In this document: piece after piece, positions 11,353-24,900 of the stretch
Numbering within the stretch: the first letter of the stretch is position 1
Layout of the letters: the number at the start of each line of letters is the position of its first letter
Source: Fomes fomentarius
Lineage: Eukaryota; Basidiomycota; Agaricomycetes; Polyporales; Polyporaceae
Assembly: GCA_022606135.1 (NCBI GenBank)
Contig: JABYQN010000002.1
Span: 3,720,001 to 3,784,000, forward strand
Direction: 5' to 3'
DNA: 64,000 nt
Notes under the pieces: model-generated
Seen by the model: the letters and a program-made list of their open reading frames with translations, nothing else
Told to the model about the DNA's origin: nothing
The model's database searches: none
Position numbers and translations under genes: made by a program

Positions 11353-12223
11353 GTCGAGCACCGTGGACGAGAGGTGGCAAGAGTGGCAATGCCAAGAGGT
11401 ATCGAGCCAGCCGCATTCAAAAGAGGCAATACGTCGCGTCGCCGCAGTCGGGCCGTCGGTACAACTCAAACTCTTCGGCAACTTACAGCTGGTTCCATTT
11501 TTGGTGGCCGAGCGCCCAATCGCACAGCACACTTTGCACACGAAAAATTCGAAAATTATGAAGTTCACGTTGACCCCTTGATTGGCCGACAAAACTCGTT
11601 GGGAGGCATGAATGACCACATCGAGCGATTTTTATGCCTCACGAGGTGCAGAAATCCACTCTTCGGCCTGCCTCAGTAAACACGTCATCGGGCGTCAAAA
11701 GTCCGCAACTTTGAACAAGGCATTAGAAGCCCGGAATTGCTCATAGGCTACGTGGCATCGCACATAGATGGTAGGGAGTGTGTGTGTATAATGCTAGGAA
11801 GCTCTAGGGCAAAAACAAGAGGTTTCCGTGGCCGGATCCTCGTCAGAAATCCGGGATTGTCCCTAGATGATCTGACTTCTGTAGCTTACAAACCCGAGTA
11901 TCTATGGAGATTCCGAAGGTGTAGGTGTGTTTGCGAAGCTTGTAGCAGTATATAGCACCAGTCTCAGAGCAAGGGATGCAGCGGCAAGGGCACAGTCGAT
12001 TTGTTTGTATTTGTGCGCGCGTCGGTCAGAGACAGGTCGGAGATGGGCGGCCACCAATTCTGGAAACAGCTGTACGCACTACTACGCAACAATTCCGGAC
12101 GAAGGTATGTGTAGTTCCTACATTTGAGAGGGATCATAGACATGACAGTGGCATTGACACGACCAGATTGCTCCTGAACGCATCCATCCGCAAGCCTCCT
12201 GAGAGTGATCGTGGGACAAAAAG
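11353..12223. other. Intergenic
   Basis: 871 bp between the start of the fucosyltransferase-like gene and the stop of the DUF3140 gene, both on the minus strand. It contains the promoter of the former and 3' sequence of the latter; no gene seen. Confidence 0.6.
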
Positions 12224-13210
12224 TCAGGCTTCGTCGACTTTGGACTTCTTGCTAGGAGGGTCTTCGGGCCCACTGGCCTCAGACTCGTGAGCTTCAGTGG
12301 TTTCCTCATGGCTCTCCTCGACCCCATTTGCCCTTTTCGCAGCGTCATGGATTTCCTCAGTCGGCCGATCCTCCTGGTCCTCGTCCAGCTTGCGCTTCTT
12401 GGGTTTGGACGCTGGAATTTCATCCTCGCCCTTCTCCTGTGTTTGACTTTCGATGACCTCCTGCTCCATCTTGTCATCTTCATTTCCTGATCCTGCTTTC
12501 TCGTCGGAACCCTCGCCGTCATTCACGACAGCGTCCTGAGACGACGCTTCGTCTGACTGCACCTCCACCTTCTCCTCGGACGCGCTGTTCTCTTCCGATG
12601 TGCTGTCTGCATCGTTCTCTTCGTCCATGGCCTTGACGGGATCCTGGAACGCCAATGTCAGTTAAGCATACACCACAGTGACAATGGGAGCACCGCACAT
12701 GACCCCAGTTCTTGAGACTAGAGCAGGGTGACATCAGCATTCATCAATCATTGGAAATACAGGACAGTCAGAACGAACCTGATGGTGCTCTTGGTGTTGT
12801 CCAGTTCTTCTCGAGTCTTCGTCTCTTTCAGGTGGTCTTCCTGAGCAAGATGCCTTTTCGCATAGCTATCTCGGAAGGACACCAGTGTGAACGACCCACA
12901 TCACTCGACTCGGTGAGTGCCAATTATATACGAACCTCACCACTTTTCGCATGTGCTCGATGTCCTCCTGCTCATGATGTTAGACATATGCTACACACCA
13001 CGGGCACTGCTCACTCGCCTCGTCGTACTTCTCCGGGTCCTTGTCCGGATTCTTGCGCAAGATCTCGATGATCTTGTGCCCGCTCTCGATCCCGACGCCC
13101 GTCCCCGCCTTCTTACTCTTCGGATTTTTCAACCACTCCTCGAGCTCCTCCACAGTCATGTTGACCTCTTCGTTGAACTGGGCGATGACTTCTTCTTTCG
13201 ACTTCGCCAT
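12224..13210 (-). CDS. DUF3140 protein with acidic tail, 249 aa
   Basis: Five exons: 13210-13019, 12967-12936, 12865-12779, 12717-12699 and 12643-12224, summing to 750 nt. The N-terminal ~115 residues match the DUF3140 pattern as I know it: MAKSKEEVIAQFNEEVNMT, WLKNPKSKKAG, IESGHKIIEILRKN, IEHMRKVVSYAKRHLAQ and SLKNWGHDP. The remaining ~130 residues are very acidic (Glu/Asp/Ser) with short basic islands (KPKKRKLDE, PPSKKSKVDEA) that resemble nuclear localisation signals. DUF3140 proteins are sometimes annotated as DNA-binding; function is not established, so a nuclear role is inference. Intron 1 starts with GC, not GT (GAG|GCGAGT), ends in AG and has a CTAAC branch site; frame requires this donor. 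A TATA-like CATAAATAG lies about 95 bp upstream. Confidence 0.8.
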
Positions 13211-15060
13211 GTCTTAACAAGTCGAGACGGGGATCAAAGTCGGAGAAGGAAGTGGAGGGAGGAGATAGAAGCGTATCACGTCCACAACACCTCGCGGGCT
13301 ATTTATGCTCTGCCTCTCAGGGTTGGACAATCTGCAACCCATCGGGCGTACTTTATCAGACTGTCTGAGGATCTATTGAGGACTTCTATTCACCGCCGGT
13401 GCCACATCTGTCAACGGCGAAGTCGGACACACGAGCGGACTTCGACGGACATCCTGCGGCGCAATAGACTCTGGTTTTGGAAGTGAACGTACCTAACGCC
13501 GGGCAATCAGCTACGGGATTTGCAAACGCTCTTTTACAGGTCGACGAGGGGGACGGAATTCCACCTCCACCTCCAACGATGGATGTCACTTCACAACGAT
13601 GTGCTGCTGGCTCCCGGCGAGGGAGTATGCACTCAATGTGACAGGGTTGTCATGTAGTATCAGGAGCCCTGGTGAGAGAATTACCCTGTAGAGATGGCCA
13701 CTCCCACTGCTGGTCCAACGACTCATGTAGCTTTAGATATGGTCTGCTGCCTTATTGTAGGGTTCCTGCCCGGTGCTCTGTCAGCGCTTCTCTACCAATG
13801 AGTGATGTGAAAGTTCGCTGTCCGGTCCCTTGACAAGAGACAAGAAAACAGTCATGATGTCTCAGTAAGCCGAAGGTTAAGGATTCTATACTCGATCGTG
13901 TTCGCTTCAAAACAGGATATCCGCTGCAAGCAAATTTCTAGAGATGGTTGAAACCTGCACCGCGTACTCGGTACTCCGCGGTATGATTCAAAGCTCACTC
14001 GGCTAGCGATTGAATGTTGACCAATGCAGCAGTACTAATCACACGACTTCCCTGTATGCGTTTACAGTGTGTACACTCCGGACCGAGTTAATGACGTCTG
14101 CACCACCAGCTTGCGATGTACTTGTCAAATTCCCCGACATTCGCCACACTAACTACCAGCCTGGTCATGGTACTACCACCATCTGTGTCATGCCGAGCTC
14201 GCCAGAGGTTCACGCGCATTTCCAGATGTCCTCGCATGGACGGTAGGACTCTCATCTCGCTGTGGTATTGGTGCTCGCCGAATAAAACGCGACCTTGTTC
14301 TGGACCCCGCGGTCGCGTCGTAATGATGAATTTAAAAGCGGCATAACGATCGGTGGCGCTCCTCAACGTTTCCTATCTTTCCCAGGCGGCATCGCATTGT
14401 ACATTCATCGGAATCCCTTGTCTTGTAAACTAGACATACGAGATCAGGGTCAATGCGGTCAGAAACCTACACACCTACCCAGCTCAATTCCGCAAGTCGG
14501 GATATTCACGCAGAGTGCATCGCCTCTCCTGCTTCGTTTCGATAAGTGTTGACGCGCTGACCCATCGACCCGTCGCTGATGGGATGTGCGTGGCCCCAAT
14601 TGGAGCAACAGAGGCACGACCGACATAAGAGGACGTCAACGTCACCTTGCGAACTTCATTGGTGCCCACCAGCACCCAAACTGTGACGTCTGTGTCGACA
14701 CAAAGTATTGACGTCACTATATGTTCGTCTGGGCGTAAGTATGTCTTCTATTGTCAAAATATGACCACCAGATCTGTCTCCAAGCGATAGAATACAACTT
14801 ATACTGGTCCGTTGATATGTCAGAACCCGATTTCGCTGGATCACTAGATCAGAATCATTGGTGACAGATTGCGATGACCTTCGTGCGGGTTGCTTCGTTG
14901 TGGCGATGAATTGAGGCAAGGATCATTTAGATTCGGGCATTTTTGTATCGACTTAACTGACTTATTTGATGGGCGCTTGACTCGGTGCGGTCACCCGAAC
15001 GGCTGGACAAGTTTTCACCGGAACGATCATCTCGTTGAAGTCGACTTCCACTTGCCCGCC
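13211..15060. other. Divergent intergenic, no gene recognised
   Basis: 1.85 kb between the start codons of the DUF3140 gene (minus) and NOP10 (plus). ORFs are short and show no family signal. Promoters of both genes must lie within. Confidence 0.6.
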
Positions 15061-15365
15061 ATGCATCTCATGTACACGCTCGATGAGAGCGGGAACAGGA
15101 TCTACACTTTGAAAGTGAGTTGTGTGGTACCATATTTGGGCCAGCATGAGCTGACCAATACGTCGCTACAGAAAATAACAGACTCGGGGAAAATCACCAA
15201 GTCTGCCCACCCAGGTTCGCTGATTCTGGTCGCCTCTCGCCGTCTGCCCGACTCATAGTCTTTGCAGCACGTTTTTCTCCGGATGACAAGTTTTCACGAC
15301 ACCGGGTGACGATCAAGAAGCGCTATGGCATTTTGCCAACTCAGCTCCCCAGCAAGCCGCTGTAA
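15061..15365 (+). CDS. NOP10: H/ACA RNP subunit Nop10, 64 aa
   Basis: Three exons, 15061-15114, 15172-15214 and 15268-15365, sum to 195 nt. The protein starts [19 protein letters not shown], continues with [19 protein letters not shown] and ends [16 protein letters not shown]. This is the full Nop10 pattern at the normal length of 64 residues. Nop10 is a small scaffold of the box H/ACA ribonucleoprotein, binding the Cbf5/dyskerin pseudouridine synthase, and acts in the nucleolus in rRNA pseudouridylation and in nuclear telomerase or spliceosomal H/ACA particles. Introns are 57 and 53 nt with clear GTGAGT/ACAG and GTTCGC/GCAG ends. It is tandem with the chitin synthase gene downstream. Confidence 0.96.
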
Positions 15366-16109
15366 GCGAACTATGGAGACCAATACTCGGCGCACCGCGC
15401 CTCGCCTGGCATCCTCACGCAGATGTCACGGTCGACTACACCACATATGGCATAGGGCATAGAGCGTTCTGGGGGGACTGCAGGATCGGACAACGCGGAC
15501 TGTATGTTCATCCTTCTCTTACCCCGCACTGCTTCCCGGAACACGGACGCGCTCGGCGTTCTATCCAATGACTCCGCCATGTATCGAAGACGTCTCTTGG
15601 CCCACGTTCGTTTGTGTTTCTTGTTATGCATTCAGGATGCTGCAGCAGTGTGGTTGACGCGGCTGACAGTCGCATTTGGTGTGCTCTGGCTAGCGGCCTG
15701 GTCCGGGATCGGGTGTGAGTGTGATTCTGAGCGTTGCGTGAGACCACCGACTTCCCATGCCATGCAATACCGCGCTTTCGAGAGATGACCGCGTGCAGTG
15801 GGGTAGTCCGTGTTCCTTGCGAGTCGAAGACGCAGGCTAACGACTGCTGGTCCGGTTGCGTGCAGCTCTAGCGGGCGAGCGAGGTGCAGGGAACGGAGCG
15901 AGGGGGTTGGCGAGCGAAAGACAGGAATAATGGTTCTCGGCACGAGTCGGCTGACTCGGAGGGTGGCAGTAATCGGAATAAATAAATTTGCTAAGTGATA
16001 CCGATGTGGCTCCCACGAAGGAGGCTTGCCAGTCATCCGTGCTTGACGACGTCAAGAGCGAGCGTGCATGAGGTGAAGGCCATCCATCTCTTTCGCGTCT
16101 GCCACCGCC
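15366..16109. other. Intergenic, chitin synthase promoter region
   Basis: 744 bp between the NOP10 stop and the chitin synthase ATG, both plus strand. An AT-rich AATAAATAAA stretch lies near 15976. No gene seen. Confidence 0.6.
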
Positions 16110-19100
16110 ATGGACTACCGCGGCCAGCGTCCCCCGCGTTCTGCTCGTCCTCCAGGACCCGGTCCCCACCCGCCTCAGCCTCCCGCCCAGTCGCCCCCTC
16201 CGTCATACCCCGCCTATTCCGCTTACCCTTCATATCCCGATCAACCTGCCACCACCTTCCGACCGCCGTACCCCCAGGCCGAGCAGCACCCTAGGGGCAT
16301 TTCATTCCAGAACACCGAGGCGGGCGACAGACGCGATCCCCTCGACCAGAATCGACAGCGGCACTACTCGGCCTACCAACCAACCTCTCCACCCCCCATG
16401 GACGTCGAAGGCGGCTACGGCGATGGCAGGGTGGGCAGGAAGAAGAGCCTTGTGCGCCCAGACAGGGAGAAGATCGATCCTGGTCACCGGCAATGGCACT
16501 ACCGCAACCATGCCGCGCAGATGATGAACGAGGGTGGCGACGCTCAACCATCCGGTGCGTACATATCCTCACTTGTCTCTCCTCGTGTCCGTGCTCATCT
16601 TCAAAATTCCCAATTTCATCCCCATTCCATCTCAGCGACCGGCAATGCACCTCACAAGGGTCAGCTGCGTCGCGGCAAGTCTCTTCTGGGCCGAGAAGAG
16701 GACGTGCACGAGTCGAGCCTCCAACTATTCAAGCGTGGAACACTACTACGCAAGAAGCCGACAGGAGGCACTACTCTCCCTCCCGATGCTCCAAAGTCTG
16801 GAGGCTGCCTCGACAACATCGGTCCTGGCCCCAAGGACGCCTGGTATATCTATTGTTACATATCGACGTGTTTCATCCCGCCATTCCTTCTCACATCTTG
16901 CGGTGAGTCTTGACGCCACACCTTTGACCTGGCTTGGTTGTTCATTTCGGCATCAGGCATCCGCACACCCGAACAACAACGAGCATGGCGCGAGAAGATG
17001 GGTCTGCTCTACATTATTCTCAGTCTTATGGCTATAGTCGGTTTCGTTACATTCGGCTTCACGGAAGTCGTCTGTGGCACCCAGCCCAACCGCTTCCCGT
17101 CTGGCACTATCGACTCCGCATCCGTCATCATCCACGGCTACGACTACGACTTCAGCAAGTTCAACCACCCTCAGGTTGGCAATTTCAACGGCAAGACGAA
17201 CCCAGTGTTCGAGGGCAACTGGGGCGCAGCCGGAGCAGACATATCCTTCCTCTTTCAGAACGTCAACCAGAACTGCCGCGCATTCATCACGAAGTCGAGC
17301 AATTCGTCCATCACCGGGAGCAATGGTGGCCTGGATTGGTACTTCCCATGCAACATCTATAACCAGTACGGCACCTCTGGGGTCAACTTGACAGGATATG
17401 ACCAGAAGACGACCTGCCATACGACTTCGAAGGCTCGCTCGTTGCTCGCGGATATACGCCCACAAGGACAGGTCTACTATACTTGGGACAACATTCGCAA
17501 CTCGTCGCGGAATCTCGCTGTCTATGAATCGTACGTATCTGTGCTGCCACTTTTCACACGTTTCACACGGTGTCTCACTCATTCCTCGCAGTGCTGTACT
17601 AGATCTAAACCTCTTACAATGGCTGAGCCGCGCCGAGGTCGATTATCCCGACGTCTTTGACGAAATGAAGAAGGTCAACGGGACGTTCAACGGCAAGGAC
17701 CTGAGCATGTATTTCGTGCGCACCAATCAACGCCCCTTGGCCAAGTGTCTACAAGACATCGCAACCGTCGGGTTTGTCGACACAAAGAGCATCGGATGTG
17801 TCGCATCTCAGGTCGTTCTATACGTCTCTCTAGTCTTCATCGTCGGTGTGGTCGGCATCCGTTTCGGCATGGCTGTCCTCTTCTCGTGGTTCTTCTCATG
17901 GAAGCTCGGTAACTTCAAACGCGAGACCTACGAGGAGCGTATGCAACGAGCACGGGAGATCGAGCACTGGACGGACGACATCTACCGTCCTGCTCCTTCA
18001 CAATACCGGCCGAATGTGCACAAGAACGGCCTGTCGAAGGATCAGAAGCGCAAAACGTTCCTGCCCAGCACGTCGCGTTTCACACCCTCAGAGAGCGTGC
18101 TCAAGGGCGTTGGTGGCCGTCCATCTACCACCTATGGAATGCTCGAGCCCATGCCTTACAAGCGCAGTGGGACGACGCTGAGTATCTATGGCGGCTCTAG
18201 CGCGAAGAGCTTGAAGCCTTCACCGCCCGATACCCCTGCTTATCGTCAGTCTCGCAGCTCAACGTCTCTTGTCACAGACTCTCAGCGCTTCGCCGACAAC
18301 CCATGTCCCTTCCCGTTGCACAACGTCGTTCCTCAGCCTCCTCCCGACTCCGAACCGTTCGGCTACCCGCTCGTCCACACCATCTGCCTCGTCACGGCAT
18401 ACTCCGAGTCCGTGGAAGGTCTTCGCACGACACTGGACTCCCTGGCGACGACGGACTACCCGAACAGTCACAAGCTGATCATGGTCATCGCCGACGGTAT
18501 GGTCAAGGGTGCCGGTAACACGCTCACGACCCCTGAAATCTGTTTGACGATGATGAAGGATTTCGTGATCCTGCCCCGCGACGTCGAGGCGCACTCCTAC
18601 GTCGCTATCGCCGACGGCCACAAGCGGCACAACATGGCCAAGGTCTACGCCGGGTTCTACGAGTACGACGACAATACGGTCGAACGGTCGAAGCAGCAGC
18701 GCGTACCGATGGTCGTCGTCGCCAAGGTCGGGAACCCGCTCGAGGTGGACGACTCGAAGCCGGGTAATCGTGGCAAGCGTGACTCCCAGATCGTCCTGAT
18801 GGCGTTCCTCCAGAAGGTCATGTTCGACGAGCGGATGACGACGTTCGAGTATGAGTTCTTCAACTCGATCTGGCGCGTGACGGGCGTGAGCCCGGATCGC
18901 TATGAGCTTGTGCTATGCGTCGATGCGGACACGAAGGTCTTTCCGGATTCGCTCAGCCGGATGGTCGCATGTATGGTCAACGATCCGGAGATCATGGGTC
19001 TCTGTGGTGAGACGAAGATCGCGAACAAGGCAGAGACGTGGGTCACGATGATTCAAGGTTCGTATATGCTCTGTCTCTGTGTGCATATAGTCTGACAGGT

Positions 19101-20729
19101 TCTCCAGTCTTTGAGTACTACATCTCCCACCACCTGAACAAGGCGTTCGAGTCGATGTTTGGTGGTGTTACCTGTTTGCCCGGATGTTTCAGCATGTACC
19201 GCATCAAGGCACCCAAGGGCGACTCCGGATACTGGGTTCCTGTCCTCGCCAACCCGGACGTTGTGGAGCACTACTCGGAGAACGTCGTTGACACCCTGCA
19301 CAAGAAGAATCTGCTGCTCCTAGGCGAGGATCGATACCTGACGACGCTCATGCTGAAGACCTTCCCCAAGCGTAAGAACGTCTTCTGTCCACAGGCCGTT
19401 TGCAAGACCGTCGTCCCGGACACGTTCAGGGTTCTGCTATCGCAGCGTCGTCGGTGGATCAACTCAACCATTCATAACCTGGCCGAACTACTGCTCGTGC
19501 GCGACCTCTGCGGTACGTTCTGCTTCTCGATGCAGTTCGTCGTCGGTATGGAGCTCGCCGGTACCCTCGTCCTACCCGCTGCCATATCGTTCACTGTCTA
19601 CCTCATCATCTCCTCCATCATCCCCGGCGGCGCTGACACGACTATCCCCCTCATCCTGCTCGCGATCGTGCTTGGTCTGCCTGGTCTGCTCATCGTCATC
19701 ACCTCACGCAAGATCGCGTACGTCGGATGGATGCTCGTCTATCTCTTATCCCTGCCCGTCTGGAACGGTATCCTGCCCTCGTATGCGTTCTGGCATTTCG
19801 ACGACTTTTCATGGGGCCAGACGCGGCAGATCGCGGGCGACAAGGCTGAGGGTAACCACGGCGACAAGGAGGGAGAGTTCGACTCTTCGCATATCGTGAT
19901 GAAGCGGTGGGCCGAGTTCGAGCGAGAGCGGCGCTGGAAGAACGGCACTCAGTCCAGGGACTCGGGTGCTTACGACCCGAGGTCTGGATCACCCAAGAGG
20001 TCAGTACATGATCATGATACGCTCATCGTATGCAATACCTCTGACAAATACAATTACAGGTACTCGTTGGTATCGGCACCAGAGTATCAGCCGCAGCAAG
20101 CACAATTCGATCAGAGCACATATGAGTCTTCCTACAGCACTGGCCCACGTCAAAGGCACGACAGCCAGGTCCTCATGCTGCCTACGCCGCTGTCCGTCAA
20201 CCGTTCGTCACCCGCTGCGCCGACCCCATCGGTATCTACAGTCGCACTCTCGCGTTCCAGCGAGGACGGTTACAACTCTGATATTGGTTCACAGCAGCGC
20301 CTGGTCAGCCCGCAGGACTCGTCGATGGAGGACTACTCGCGCTACGAGTCGCCCAACAGCTTCGAGGCCCGCGTCTCGCGCAGCGGCGGCGTCATCCGGC
20401 AGTCGACGGTGTCCGCCCAGTTCCCTGGCGAGACGCCGAACCCGTACAACTACTCGCCGCAGACAGCAGGCTTTGACGACCCCGGCGCGCCGTTCGTGTC
20501 GGAACCAGATGACTTCCCGTCGACGCCCAGCAACCACGGCCGGGGCATTAGCTTGTCGGACCACGGACCTGTACCTGGCCCAGGCGGAGTCCGGAGGGTG
20601 TCGAGGCAGCAGCCGAACAGGCGACCGACGTCGCAAGCTGCTCCTCCGCAGAACCAGAACAGGTATTCGCGCACAGTCGGCAACCTGCCCCCAGGCGCGG
20701 CGCCGCCACAACAGGGTTACGGGTACTAG
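16110..20729 (+). CDS. Chitin synthase, division 2 (class IV-like), 1437 aa
   Basis: Six exons: 16110-16554, 16636-16902, 16957-17530, 17592-19057, 19108-19999 and 20060-20729 (4314 nt). Order: a Pro/Tyr-rich cytosolic N-terminus; a first membrane region ([18 protein letters not shown]); a second span ([17 protein letters not shown]); a large outer domain with Cys and N-glycosylation-type sites; a membrane span ([18 protein letters not shown]); a Ser-rich linker; the GT2 catalytic core with [23 protein letters not shown] (about 990-995) and QRRRW (1030-1034); SWGQTR after the C-terminal spans; and a disordered Ser/Gln/Pro tail. It polymerises UDP-GlcNAc to chitin across the plasma membrane. 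The absence of a myosin head argues for class IV (Chs3-like) rather than V or VII. The C-terminal tail is long for the class. Confidence 0.94.
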
Positions 20730-21946
20730 CTGGACAGACTGAGCGTTTTGTATGATTCTGTCATGACCCCTCTGATGTACACGGACCTCGATCAGACATG
20801 CAGTAGTTACATTCTTTCTCTTCTTTAATCGGACATGCGAGAGATCATCCCATACCATCCATCGTCCTCCTTTCCCCTCACCCCCACACGTCCTCCATCC
20901 CATACGCTACGTCGGCGCTACCACTAGTTTACCCATCTCGGTACCCACAGCTTGATCACGCTTTGCCATCGTCATCACACGTCCACGCGTTTTACGTTCG
21001 GTCCGCCTCACGACTACTACGTCTGTTTGGTTCGCAAGGATTGAGTAGGATAATGCCCCGCCCGGACTGGGACCTGGACCGTACCATCACAATGACCACA
21101 TGTTCGTGACGTTCCGTCGCCGCCGTAGCTTGCGTTCCAATCTATAAAGAATGAAGGTTAACATCTCGGGCCGCACCGTGTGCCGTCTGGCAACTGAGTC
21201 TTGGCGTTGCGGGTCAACCACTGCCAAGTACGAATATCTTCCATGGACAGAAATTGGCAATTTTACCAATGCTCTCTAAATCGCGCCCGGGACTGTCAAT
21301 CGGGCCGCTCACTGGCGCAGGACTGCGGTTCTTTGGCATCGACGACATAAACATTCGTGAGTTGAAGCGCAAGTGCTGAACTGAATCGAAGCACAACAGC
21401 TCTGACCTTCTCAGCTCTTCAAATGTCGGCCATCACGATGGTCCATGGTTAGGTCCACGCTGAAGCCGGTAGATTTAAGCTATACGCTTTCGAGGGTCTT
21501 CAGGATGCTTACCGGGAAGCGCATAACATCTTCGTCATCAGGACCGCGACTTGCGCAATCAAGGGAAGGTCCCAGACTATGGCTTCCCGGCGGCCGTATC
21601 AGATCTACTTCCAAGACACCGAGGTACTTACTCACACAAAGCCCAAGGGCGACTCGGAAGCATCAGAGAAAACGCCCCTGGGCATGAAGGAATGCTGCTG
21701 ACGAGCGCAAATGTCGTCGTCTGCATATGGCATTGAGATAGAGAGCGGACGGTTTCAGTGGGAGCTATACTAACGAAGTTGGATATTGAGAGGGAGGGCG
21801 GCGATTAGTCAAGAGAACGACGTGCAACTGAACAAGACTCGAAGTGACATGTTCACGAATGCGACTCAGAAGCGATGACACATGGTCATAGGGATGAATG
21901 GATCACAGACCAGCACCCACTGTGCATGGAGCATGCGCCACTCTAT
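20730..21946. other. Convergent intergenic
   Basis: 1.2 kb between the chitin synthase stop (plus) and the stop of the first beta-mannosidase (minus). Only short ORFs; two 3' regions; no gene recognised. Confidence 0.6.
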
Positions 21947-24900
21947 TCAGAGGTGGGTATTATTCCAAAGAGACCTGACGACAAAGTCCGCAGGGTTGGG
22001 TTCGGCCACCTTCGACAGCGCCGGGTTCGGCACAAATTGCACTGTAGGAAGCGGGCATGGCGTCAGTGTTACGCGCGTGGTTTGCCCACAGGGACTACTT
22101 ACCCGTGCGGTCGATGCCCGGAATGAGGTAGAAGCCATTCGACGGCAGCCCAGTCTTCGTGTCTTGGAAGTGACCAACGGTGCCGGCAGGATGGTCGAGC
22201 CAGGTGAACGCTGCGACTCCACCTTTGGCAGAAAGCGTGAATGTCAGATCGTTGCCTCGGGTCACCGAGATAGCGGGGTCGATAAGGTTCGCTTCCGCGA
22301 GCGTCGTCGGTGTGAACTGAAGAGAGTGATTCACTTTCAGCCACGGATGATCAGGATACAATGGAGAGGATGACTCACGACTTGCTCCTGCGTCACGGTG
22401 CGACCATCGACTTGAGCCGTGACGTTCAGCAACAAGAATACATCCGCCGCTGAGTTCCCTTCGGGAACGATGTTGTCGAGTCCTGTCGCCTGGAACACCA
22501 AGGTGTTGTTCAGACTAGGGACCTTGAACTCGACTACAGACGACTTCAACTGGCTCCCATTCCAATCATACCACGTGAGCTGCGCCGACCCGTCCACCGT
22601 ATCCCACCGATCAGATGTCACGAGGACCTCTAGCGTCTCGTTGTTCGCATACCAGAATGGATAGATCGTCACGGGGGAGAAGATATTGGTCAGGCCATAG
22701 TTCAGGACCTTCCATCTCCCGGAGTACTCGATGGCCGACCAAGACACGCCCTGCCAGATGTCATTGAGCTGCCAGACAAGCGCGCCCAGGTTGTTCTCGC
22801 CAAGGCCTGCACCGCGGCGGTAGTACGCGACCTGGGCCACCATGTTGAGTGACTGGAAGACCTGCGTGCTCCAGGACCATTGGGCGAACGTCTGATTGCT
22901 GTCAGTCGTCTGCGGGGTGGGGAGCCAGGTCTCGACCGCAGCCGTCATCTCTTCTTGACCTTGATGTCCCAGAGGGTTGGGGAAGGTGAGCCCGAGCGCG
23001 GGTGGGTGGTGGTCCCGCGAGACGACGACTGTAGAATTGAAGGAGAAATCGTCGGGGCTCTCCAGGGCCTCCTCCCAGCTGTAGAACGAAGGCATAGAGT
23101 GGAAGCTGGAAGTGCAGATTGAAGCCATCAATCAGTCTGTGCGTGGGTGATGATGGGAATATGACCCTTACCCAAACTCATTCACGAATCTCGTGATAGG
23201 GTAGGTGCTATAGTCGAACGCTACGTCGGCACTGTAGTTGTAGCGTTCTTGCAAGTCGTCAGTCCGTTTTGTAGTATGCACGCATGAACTGCGGGGGGCC
23301 TACCAAAATTGCCATAGATGAATCCCTCGGTCTTGTTGTTATATCTGAGAACGTATGGATCGAGGCTGAGCACTCCACTAGTAGTAGAGCAGGGAGTGTA
23401 TGCGACCTGAATCATCTGGTGAGCAACATATATGTGTACTGAGGTAATAATGGCCCACCGAAGACTCCTCATCCAAGACAGTATCGTGTAAAAACTCTCC
23501 AAACAGAGATTGGTACTACGACAAAGAGCAGGCAGTCAGCCTCAAAACTACAAGAGGGTCCAATTATATGCGGCACCTACCTCGTCCAAGCGATGCTCCC
23601 AGTGTTCGATCTGGTCCTTGAGTAGAAGGAGGAGTATCTCGATCTCGTTACTCGCAGACCACACCGCGTTGCTCGGGTGCCGATTGATACGCCTGACGTT
23701 CTGCCTCACCTCCGGCTCGATGGTTTCCAGCAGAAAATCGTTAAGGGGGTACAGCGCGTCCGAGAAGATGAGCTCAGACCACGCAAGGATGCCCAGCTCG
23801 TCGCAAAGAGAGTAGAAGTCATATCCGCCCGTGATCTCGTCCGATGGCTGGTAGATGCCGCCACCCCAAACTCGCAACTATAAGAAAAGTTGTGTCAACG
23901 CCGCTACACATGTGAGGAGTATACACACGAACGGACGCACCATGTTCTGCCCAGTGCGTACCGCGCTCTCCAGTAACCACCGCGCTTTGGCGGTGTTCAT
24001 GCGGGCATAGAACGGGTCGAACGGAACGATGCTCGTCCCGAGAGTATAGAACGTCTTCCCGTTCACCTTGAAGTGCCATTGGTCACCAGGGGTAATTCCG
24101 CGCGAGTCAACCTCCTCCTGAGAATATGGTGTTTGCGCCAGCTCAATCGTGCGGAACCCGCTACGCGTAGTGAAGCTCGCGCCTGCCGTGGACGACGAGA
24201 GCGTCAGCGCAATAGTGAAGTTATACAACCGCGGTGTACCAAGGGTGTGGGGAAACCAGAGTTCGGGCACGCCGTTAGGGACAGTGAACTGGACGGTGAT
24301 AAACGTGGGAGCCTTAGTGTCGGCCGGGATCGCAGCAACCTTGAGCGGCCCGGAAGTGACGTTGAGCTCGGGTATGTCAATGGTAAGCGTGGCAGACTCA
24401 GATGCTACGACCGAGCGCACTGCCAGAGTCACGTTGACTCGCCAGTCGGCGTTCTGGTTCGCTGGCGCAACAGTCTTCTGGCCTACCTTGGAGATCTCGA
24501 GCGAGCTCTCCTCGATGAGGACACTTCCCGTTGAAGCTAAGAGCGGATGAGAGGCGGGAGTTGTATCGGGTTGCTTCGTTGGGTTAGAATCTAGCGTAAC
24601 GAGGTATGCGGGCTTGAAGATACCACTGGGGACGAATGCCGGGCCCTATGAATCAGTGCTGGTCAGCGTGCCGTTAGGATATTGGACATGGGCAGGAACT
24701 CACCCAATCCCACCCGAAGTCAGATTGGGTTTTCCGAATCCAGTTACGGATACCTGGGTACTCGAACTGGGATTCGTATAGGCGATACGTCAGTGCACCG
24801 TGTAGTGACTATATGCGGTACGCTTACATCGATCAGGGGGTGGGGCTCTGCGTCAAGACGAGAGGTAACATTCAGGCCATAATGCCATGCTGACTCGAAC

